From positions 1-56,443 of the forward strand of contig ONKG01000009.1 in assembly GCA_900318375.1 (NCBI GenBank): a stretch of 56,443 bases of DNA, read 5' to 3'. Origin of the DNA: an uncultured Lachnospiraceae bacterium (GTDB taxonomy: Bacteria; Bacillota; Clostridia; Lachnospirales; Lachnospiraceae). Under the pieces are notes generated by a model. That model was not told the DNA's origin. It saw nothing but the letters and a program-made list of their open reading frames with translations, and searched no databases. Below are positions 35,699 through 44,300 of the stretch, one piece after another. Every line of letters begins with the position of its first letter. Positions within the stretch are counted from its first letter, which is position 1. A program made the position numbers and the translations under genes.

Positions 35699-37908
35699 AA
35701 TGCTGTACCTCTTTCCTTTCTGTTTTCTTTATCTATTTGCCGGGCAGGTTCCTGCCGGCTGCTGGCGCTTTGGGTCTGGGCCTGTTTCTGCCGCAGGGCC
35801 GCAAGGACAGAGTCCCGCCGCCGCTCCGGTTTTACGGGAGCCTCCCAGGATGTTTCATTTCCGATGGATTTCACCGGAGCAGCCTCCGGTCGGCTTTCTT
35901 CACGACTGCTTGTATGTTCTTTTTGTATTTCCTGCTGCAGAAACTGCGGGACTTCCTTGAAGCCCAGACTGTCAACGTAGTAGGCCTTTTCCACGCCATT
36001 TTCCTGGAGGACGACAACATCGCTGACGGACATGGAATGGCCGCGGAAGTCCTCCGGGCGGGCGATATTGAACTGTTCAAACAGGCCGTCCAGAACCTCC
36101 TGTGCCGATTTCCCACTCTCTGTACCGTCAAGACTTCCTTCATAGACTGTTGAATAAGCGTCAGGGGTGACATCTAATCCATCTGACTGAAGTGTGGCCA
36201 GGTTCTGGAACATCCTGTCATGCCTGTCGGGCAGGTCATCCCTGATCTGGCAGATCCTGTAAGCGGAAATCCCGTTTTCCCGGGTGTTTTCCCGGGCGGA
36301 TGCATGCTCCGGAAGATTCTCCCTTGTTTCTTCCATTTCTTTCTGCAGGTCCTGCAGCTGGTACTCAACACTTCGGATCACCTGTGATGCCGTTCCCCGG
36401 ATCGCGTTTCCTGACTCGCGAAGCGCCTTCAAATCCTGGCCAGAGGACCAGGAATCCAGTGAGGGAAAAGAAAAATCAGAAGTATCGAGACCAAAGTGAT
36501 CGCAGATGATATAGGCCGCGCTCGCCGCCTCCAGCTCTCTTGTTTCCTGCGATAGATCCTTGGGTCTGTTTCCCGCCTGCTCCCGATCATGCAGAAGTCT
36601 TTGTGTAACCTCCCGGACAGCAGCTTTCAGAGCTTCTCCCTGCTCCATACCTTCCCTGATCACGATCTCTTTTCCGGCTACATCATAGAAACTGGCCGTT
36701 CCTTCCGGCATTTCCGCAAAGCTGACCGGAAGGTGACTAATGTCCTCAAGACCTGCCATGACAGCATGAAATCCCTCTTGTGTGCTTATAAGCTGTCGGA
36801 ACCCCGTCTGCAGGTTCTCGGGCATGGGGTCGCCCTCTGTCTGCCCGAGGTCGAAAACCGTTGATGCACGGAAACGCTGTTTCCAGACCACTTTTGGGGA
36901 TGTTGCCAGCTGGCCGTTCTCACCATATACAGGCTGGCCTGTATTCGGATCTGTCTTTTCTTCCTGTACTGTCTCCTTGACTTTCACCGGAGTGATGATC
37001 CGGATTCCCTTTTCTCCCTTTTTGACATGGCGGCCATACTTGAACTTCCAGGCATTGAAGCCGGCACACATGGTAGCCTCCGGCTTTTGCGCCGCGATCA
37101 GAACTGTATTGTTGAAGCTATAGGTATGGAAGCGGGACACAACCTTCAGAAAATCCCGGTAGTTATCGTTGGTGAAGGCTTTTCTGATGCCTTCATCGAC
37201 CTGCTTCGATACATCGTCAAGGGCCTCTTTCTGACGGTCTTCTTTTGTTTTGTATTGAAGATTGTGTTGATTTGTTCCATCCAGCTCCTCTTTCCCTGCG
37301 GATGCTGTTTTCCCGAATCTTTGTGCCCCATATACCGCTTTCTCTTCCTGTACAACCCCTCTCAGGATTTCCTGCGTGACTGCTTCGGACATCCTGAAGA
37401 GCTCCGGATGGTTTTCCAACAGGCTGTAAGTGCGACCCGTACCGCCGGCAACGATCACATGGTCGACAAGCGGGATATTCATCATGGTCCCGATCTGGTA
37501 GACCCGTTTTGTGAGAGCCATATCCTCCATGCTGGGACTCAGGTCTCCGCTTGGATGGCTGTGCATCAGCATGATTCGGGCAGAGTTGGACAAAATGGCA
37601 CTCTTAAAAATGTTCTGGGGCGGCGCGATCGCCGTTTCAATGTCTCCGATGCTGACAATGTTGAAATTGATCGGTCTGTTTTTTATATCCAGGTTCACGA
37701 CACAGACATATTCCCGGTCCATCTGGGCGAGGACATCCGCCATAACCTCGGCGGCCCGTACATGACTGGTGATTTCTTTCGAGCTGTAGATGGAGCCCGC
37801 CTCCGAAAGGCGGAGCCGTACCTGAACCTGTTTCAATTCATAAGGGCGGGGCTCTGTTGTCTGGGCGACAGATGCCTGTCCGCCAGTTTCCCTGTTTTCT
37901 TCTGCCAT
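35695..37908 (-). CDS. RadC-like MPN / ArdC anti-restriction / YodL fusion protein
   Basis: The 737-residue product joins three parts. Residues about 40-180 are a RadC-like JAB/MPN domain with the metal motif HSHPSGDLSPSMED-type sequence (MHSHPSGD, then D) and VDHVIVAGG. Residues about 225-440 fit ArdC, the single-strand-binding anti-restriction family: FHTYSFNNTVLIAAQ, FNAWKFKYGRHVKKGEKGIRI. Residues about 575-660 are YodL (FNIARPEDFRGHSMSVSDVVVL, KAYYVDSLGF). The tail has RRRDSVLAALRQKQAQ. ArdC proteins protect entering plasmid DNA from restriction. ATG 37908 has GGGAGG six bases upstream. Confidence 0.85.
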   Translation of the reverse strand: MAEENRETGGQASVAQTTEPRPYELKQVQVRLRLSEAGSIYSSKEITSHVRAAEVMADVLAQMDREYVCVVNLDIKNRPINFNIVSIGDIETAIAPPQNIFKSAILSNSARIMLMHSHPSGDLSPSMEDMALTKRVYQIGTMMNIPLVDHVIVAGGTGRTYSLLENHPELFRMSEAVTQEILRGVVQEEKAVYGAQRFGKTASAGKEELDGTNQHNLQYKTKEDRQKEALDDVSKQVDEGIRKAFTNDNYRDFLKVVSRFHTYSFNNTVLIAAQKPEATMCAGFNAWKFKYGRHVKKGEKGIRIITPVKVKETVQEEKTDPNTGQPVYGENGQLATSPKVVWKQRFRASTVFDLGQTEGDPMPENLQTGFRQLISTQEGFHAVMAGLEDISHLPVSFAEMPEGTASFYDVAGKEIVIREGMEQGEALKAAVREVTQRLLHDREQAGNRPKDLSQETRELEAASAAYIICDHFGLDTSDFSFPSLDSWSSGQDLKALRESGNAIRGTASQVIRSVEYQLQDLQKEMEETRENLPEHASARENTRENGISAYRICQIRDDLPDRHDRMFQNLATLQSDGLDVTPDAYSTVYEGSLDGTESGKSAQEVLDGLFEQFNIARPEDFRGHSMSVSDVVVLQENGVEKAYYVDSLGFKEVPQFLQQEIQKEHTSSREESRPEAAPVKSIGNETSWEAPVKPERRRDSVLAALRQKQAQTQSASSRQEPARQIDKENRKERGTAL

Positions 37909-37999
37909 AACGGCCTCCCGTTTCTATTGGTTTTCTTATCGATTCCGGCGGTTTTAGAGCCGGAAACTTTGAGATGCAGACACTTTCGTGTTTAATTGG

Positions 38000-38212
38000 C
38001 TACTCCAAGATGATATGGACCATTGTCCCTTCCTCGAGTCCTTCCAGAAGCTCCACAAGTTCCTCATCGGAGCGCACTTCTTCCATTTGTTCTTTCATAT
38101 ACGTATCTGCCGCCTCGGCAATTTCTCTCTGCTCGTTTTCCATTTGCTCAAGCTCCTTTGCGTACTCCACGGCGTATTCGTCCCACTGTTCTTCGTATGA
38201 TTTGTCAATCAA
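38000..38212 (-). CDS. Small acidic protein of unknown function
   Basis: The 70-residue frame (IDKSYEEQWDEYAVEYAKELEQM to SDEELVELLEGLEEGTMVHIILE) is very acidic and looks helical. The start is TTG 38212, supported by AGGAGG nine bases upstream. It lies between the giant helicase gene and the RadC-ArdC gene in the same direction. No family is recognised; an acidic DNA-mimic role would fit the anti-restriction setting but is only a guess. Confidence 0.55.
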   Translation of the reverse strand: MIDKSYEEQWDEYAVEYAKELEQMENEQREIAEAADTYMKEQMEEVRSDEELVELLEGLEEGTMVHIILE

Positions 38213-38340
38213 TGGTCTTTTCCTCCTCTACTTATAGGCTCCGCAGGTACCTTTTGTTTCCTGACTTATACGCGAATTTCCGCTATTTATGACTCTGGAA
38301 AAGCTTCGCACCATTTCTTGCTCTCGCTGTTTCTCCTGAC

Positions 38341-41300
38341 TCATAACTCAGCCGCCAAAGCTTGTCTTTGTGGCATGACCGGAGATGCTACTGCAAGCGC
38401 TGACCGAGCCTGTTCTTTCTTTTCAGCCAGCCGCTTTGCCATGCTTATGGGGTACGGGACTACGGGTGCGGCAGCCAGGCCAGGTCGTTCGGTGGTGCTT
38501 TTCTCCCTCCTTCCCGTTTCATTCTCCCTGCCATAGCGAAGGTCTTTTTTCTCTGAAATCGTTTCCCTTTCTTCCTCCACATTCTCTGCAGTCACCTCAT
38601 CAATGCCGACAGCATCCATGCTTCCATGTTCGTCAAGATTGAGAAGCGCGTTGAGTTCCGTCAGACGCTCCAGCTTCTCGGCGAGTTCGGCCTCTTTTTC
38701 AAAAGGCTTCTCCACCTGCGCACGGGCAGTTTCCAATTGATCCTGCAAGGTTTCCAGCTTTCGCTGTGCTCCCTCCAGCTGGCTGTCAATACTTCCCAGG
38801 ACGTTGTTGAGTCTCTGAATGATGCCGTAGGGATCCTTACCTGTTTCGATGGGATAGCTGCATCTGCCCCGAACGGTCATGATGAACTTCTGTGAAAAGG
38901 TGTCAAAACCGGCCTCTATGGAGAAGCCTTGGTACTCAGCAGCCTTTCCGGATGTGCCGGCCTTACGCAGGGCGCTGCAGGCTTCGAGAAGAGCGGTTCC
39001 TGCCTCTTTTTTGTCCGTGTAGGAAGTCCCGCCGACTTTCATTTCAAAATCCTCGTTTTTTGATTCGCTTTTCAATTCTATGGACGGATTAAAAGCTTCG
39101 TATGTCTTCAGGTCTGCTGTCAGTCCCGCGATCCTCTCTTTGACAGCGGCGATCTGCTGAGGATAGGTTCTAGCGATGTCCGTCTCCAGACGGTATTTCT
39201 GGGCTGTGTGGTTAGCTTTTAAGAGCTTCAGCTTTGATACCTGGATGTCGAGGTCCATTTTTTCCCTGATGTGAGGGTTGCCGGTGCAGAGCGCCTTGAT
39301 CTCCGCATAGTTGAGCACAGCCTCATCCACGTCCTCGCAGGCCCGGACCGGGGACTTGCTGGTCATAATCTGGGAGATGAACTTCTGCTTGTTTTCCAGC
39401 ATCTGCCAGAGATAACTGTCAAAAGTTCCTTCTGTGACATAGCGAAAGATCTTCACCTTGGGGTTATGGTTGCCCTGGCGGAGGATCCGTCCTTCCTGCT
39501 GTTCCAGGTCAGACGGTTTCCAAGGACAGTCCAGATGGTGGAGAGCGATCAGCTTATCCTGCACATTGGTGCCGGCTCCCAGCTTGGGTGTGGAACCAAG
39601 AAGAACACGCACCTGGCCGGAGCGGACTTTGGTAAAGAGTTCGGCCTTCCTAGCCTCTGTATTCGCTTCATGGATGAAGGCGACTTCCTCCTTCGGGATC
39701 CCCATGGCAACAAGCTTGTTCCGGATGTCATCGTAGACATTGAAGCTTCCGTCCGCTTTTGGCGTTGACAGGTCGCAGAAGACCAGCTGGGTCAGGCGGT
39801 CTTTTTTTGTCTCCTCCCAGACATTGAAAACATTCTTGACGCAGCAGTTGACCTTGCTCCCGGGATCATCCGGCAGCATGTCGTTGATCAGACGCTGGTC
39901 CAGGGCGCACTTTCTGCCGTCATTAGTGATCCGGAGCATGTTGTCGATGGATGGATCCAGACGGCCGGACCGCACTCTTTCTGCCCGTTCCGCAAAGGAA
40001 GCCACCATGTCCTTCTGGATCTGGCTGGGTTTTAAGACCTCGTTGATGTATTCGGCCTCCGGTGTCGGAAGGTCGAGCATGTCCGCAGTCTGGACATCCG
40101 CCGCCTCCTTAAAGACCGAGATCAGCTCCGGGAGATTAAAAAAACGGGCGAACCGCGTTTTCGCACGGTAGCCCGTTCCTTCCGGCGACAGCTCGATGGC
40201 TGTCACCGTCTCCCCGAAAGAGGCCGCCCAGGAGTCAAAATGCCCCAGGCCCATCCTCTGGAGGGTGCTGTATTGCAGATAGCGCATGACCGTATAGAGC
40301 TCGACCATGCTGTTGGAGACCGGGGTCCCCGTGGCGAAGGTAACGCCCTTTCCGCCGGTCAGTTCGTCCAGATACTGACACTTCATGAACATGTCGCTGG
40401 ACTTCTGCGCGTCCGTCTGGGAGATGCCTGCGACGTTGCGCATCTTCGTATAGAGAAACAGATTCTTGTAAAAATGGCTTTCATCCACAAAAAGCCTGTC
40501 CACGCCCAGCTGTTCGAAGGTCACTACATCATCCTTCCTTGTCTGGTCATTGAGTTTGGCCAGCCTCGTTTCCAACATGCGGCGGGTCTTTTCCATCTGT
40601 TTAATGGTATAGCGCTCGCCGCGCTCGTATTTGGCCTCATTGATCGCTGAGGTGATGTCATCGATCTGTCCCTGGATCGACGCGGCCTGCCGTTCCCTGG
40701 AGAGCGGGATGCGTTCAAACTGGCTGTGGCCGATGATGATGGCGTCATAATCCCCTGTCGCGATCCGGCTGCAGAACCTTTTCCGGCTGGCTGGTTCAAA
40801 GTCCTTTTTGGTCGCGACAAGGATATTTGCCGCCGGGTACAGGCGCAGGAAGTCCGCTCCCCACTGCTCCGTCAGGTGGTTGGGCACGACATAGAGGCAC
40901 TTCTGGGCGAGGCCGAGCCTCTTGGACTCCATACCGGCGGCGACCATCTGGTAGGTCTTGCCGGCACCTACACAGTGGGCCAGAAGGGTGTTGTCCCCGT
41001 AGAGGATATGGGCAACCGCGTTTTTCTGGTGCTGCATGAGGGTGATCTCAGGCGTCATGCCCACGAACCGGATATGACTGCCATCGTACTCCCGTGGACG
41101 CACGCTGTTGTAGATCTCGTTGTACTTGGCAACAAGGTCCTCTCTGCGTTCCATATCCTGGAAGATCCACTCACGGAAGGTGTCCCGGATCAGTTCCTGC
41201 TTCTGCTGGGCCAGCATGGTCTCCTTGCGGTTGAGGACGCGCCGCTCGGAGCCGTTTTCGTCCCGGATGCTATCGTAGATCTTGGTATCCCGCAGGTTCA

Positions 41301-44300
41301 GGGCATCTTCCAGAAGCCTGTAGCCATTGACACGGGACGTTCCAAAGGCATTCCGGACAATGGTATTCCCCAGATCACGGGTCTTGCCGGTCACCTGCCA
41401 CTGGCCGGTGATGGCGGCATATTTGACCGAGATCTCACTGCCCAGGAAGTACCTCGGCGTATGAAAAGTCTCCCCCATGAACTGGGTGATGTACGCAGGG
41501 TCGACCCAGGTTGCTCCGAGCCTCACTTCGATTTCCGAGGCATCCAGCTGTCTGGGCTGAACCTTTTCCAGGGCTTCCGCATTCACCGAAAAGTGGGGAT
41601 CTGCTTCAGCGGCAGCCTTTGCGGTTCTAAGCTTCTCCCGGACATTCCCGGAAAGGTACTCATCCGAAGTTTCCCAGTTCCCATTCGAGGGGTTTTCAAA
41701 GATGATGCCTTCCAGATCCTGGATGATCTCATCCCTGTCCTTCCCGCAGAGCTGCTCCATGTAGGCAAGATCAACTCTTGCTTTTTCTCCGATAGAGACA
41801 GCAAGAGCCTCACTGGCAGTGTCCACGGATGTGACCGGTACAGCCCGGCGGATTGTCCTCTTGGTGAAAATATCCGCCTTCCGCTCCAGCTCCCCATGCT
41901 CATCCAGGATTTCGAGGGAGCACAGGAGACAGTATGAGGAATCCTGGGAAAAGGCCCGCTTGTTCGTCGTGCTGCTGATCAGACCGAAGTGATCCCGGAA
42001 TCGGTCGTAGTCTGAACTCAGCTTTTCCTGCAATGCTCGTATGGACGCGTCATCTGCATCCTCCATCTGCAACTCAAGGAGACTGCGGGTCGTATCACGC
42101 AGGTCGATCATCCCGCGCACCCGGTCCGCTGTCACTGCCGGCAGGTCAACAGGATCCATCCGGGAGTTCTCACGGAAATAGATCCTGCCATTTACCTCCG
42201 TAAAAGAATAGTTCCGGACGGTCGGGTCTGCCGGGATGCTCTCTGTGGACTCCTGAATAAGGTCGTCATCGGTGATCTCGGCTTCCGTGATGCTGCCTTC
42301 GATCCTGCCAAGGGCCTCCCGCAGACTGGTTTCCAGGTCTCTGTCCTCAAAGGGCAGGACCGTTGTTTCCTCCTGGCCGAACTGGTTGGTTTTCTGTTCC
42401 AGCTGCCCCAGGACCATCTCCGGATGCAGGGCAAAGTAGGTGTTGATCTCATGACCGTCCGGCGTCTGGGAAAGATGTGTCCATTCCGGCATCTCCAGGA
42501 CTGCCCGATCCCTTTTCTGGAAAAAGAGGATGTCAGCCACAACATTCGTGCCGGCATTTCGCCGGAATGCATTGTTGGGAAGGCGGACGGCTCCCAGGAG
42601 GTCTGCCCGCGCGGCGATATACCGGCGGACCGATTCTCCGCGCTTGTCCATGGTGCCGCTGGAGGTGATCACCGCCACAACACCTCCGGGGCGCACCAGG
42701 TCCAGGGACTTGGCAATGAAATAATCATGGATCAGGAAATTCTGGCGGTCGTAGCGGCGGTCGGCCAGCTTATAGTTCCCAAATGGAACGTTCCCGATGA
42801 CGGCATCGAAGAAGCTGTCCGGAAACTGTGTCTCCTCAAAGCCCTGGGCTGCGATGGGATTCTTCTGGTAAAGCTGCCTCGCGATCCCTGCGGAGATCCC
42901 GTCCAGTTCTACGCCGTACATCCGGATGTCCTGCATGCTGTCCGGAACCATGCCCATAAAATTGCCGATGCCGCAGGAAGGCTCAAGCACGTTGCCGCCC
43001 GTAAGGCCCATCCTCTCCAACGTCTCATACATGCTCCGGATCACCATGGGCGGAGTGTAGAAGGCATTCAGAGTCGAAGCCCTCGCCGCGCGGTATTCCT
43101 CCTCTGTGAGTATTTCCTTGAGTTCCGCATACTCGGCTGACCACGAAGTATTGTTCTCATCAAAAGCCTGGGGAAGGCCGCCCCAGCCGACATAACCGGA
43201 AAGAACCTCTTGGTCCGTGGGCGTTGCCTGTGCGTTTTCCGCCTGCAGCCTTTTCAGGGTGCGGATCGCCTCCAGGTTGGCCCGGAACTTTTCTTTTGGG
43301 GAACCTGCGCCGAGATCATCGTCGGTGATCCGGTAATTGATGGGGTCGGAGGCAGCGAAAGGCGTCTGCGGGACTGCGGTTTCTGTAGATTCTGCAGATT
43401 CCTCGATGGGCATTATGGCATCTGCGGGTACATCGATGATTTCCCCGCCGACAGTTTCTATGATGTCATCGATAACTTCGCCGCTGGATGTATCTATGAC
43501 ATCGCCTGTGAGGGTTTCAGTGGCTTCAAGAGTTTCAGCCTGGCTGGAACTTTCTTCCGGAGCCGCAGGCAGCACATCGACGGTATCTGCATCCGCCTGG
43601 AATTCTTCTGGCAGGTCTTCTTCACGGATCTGGACAAAGCCATTCCCGTCCCCGCCCGGTTCTGCCTCCCATCCATTTACCAGGCTGAACAGGGACATCT
43701 GCTCAGCTCTTCCAAGCACATCCGCCTGGGTTTCCACCTTTTGCGGGAAGATCGTATAGAGTCCCTCCGCGTACTGGTGGAGGGTGGTGAGGATCGCGGA
43801 CCGCTGTTTGTAACGGTCTTCGGTGGCAGGAAGGGCAGTCAGAACTTCATCCATGCGGGCAAGCATTTCTTCCAGGCCGCCTTCCTTTTCCATGCCTGCA
43901 TAAACCGCATCCCTGATATGGTACAGGTCGGTTTCCTCCGGCCATGGTCGTATAATCTCCTCCGGAAGGCGGCTGTAGAAAGATACGATCTCAGAAGCCA
44001 TCTGCCTGCGCTCATAAGCAGGCATTTTTGCATAATCCGAGGCCTTCAGGTATTCATTCCTGTCCAGGAGGTGCTCGATCCGCTGCTCGACCTGGTTCCA
44101 GCGCAGTGTGACTTTGCTTGCGGGATCAGTGATATCTCCCCTTGTCAGGGTAAGTCCTTTTCCGTTGTAGTCCGCAAATGAATCATCCGCTCCGGAAAGG
44201 GCATGGCTCTGCCCGCCGGTCCCGTAGCGTTCGCGCAGGAAATCTGTCCTTTCTTTCCTGTCCTCGTGGTTCAGGAAGAAAGAGTAGATCGCAAGCCGGC

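Noticed and set aside
37027-37995. Plus-strand 322-codon frame opposite the RadC-ArdC gene
   Set aside because: The sequence has no domain or ribosome binding site, and the minus strand codes a clear multi-domain protein.
40726-41937. Plus-strand 403-codon frame opposite the helicase
   Set aside because: It is antisense to the conserved helicase core and has no recognisable domain; long antisense frames are expected in GC-rich coding DNA.
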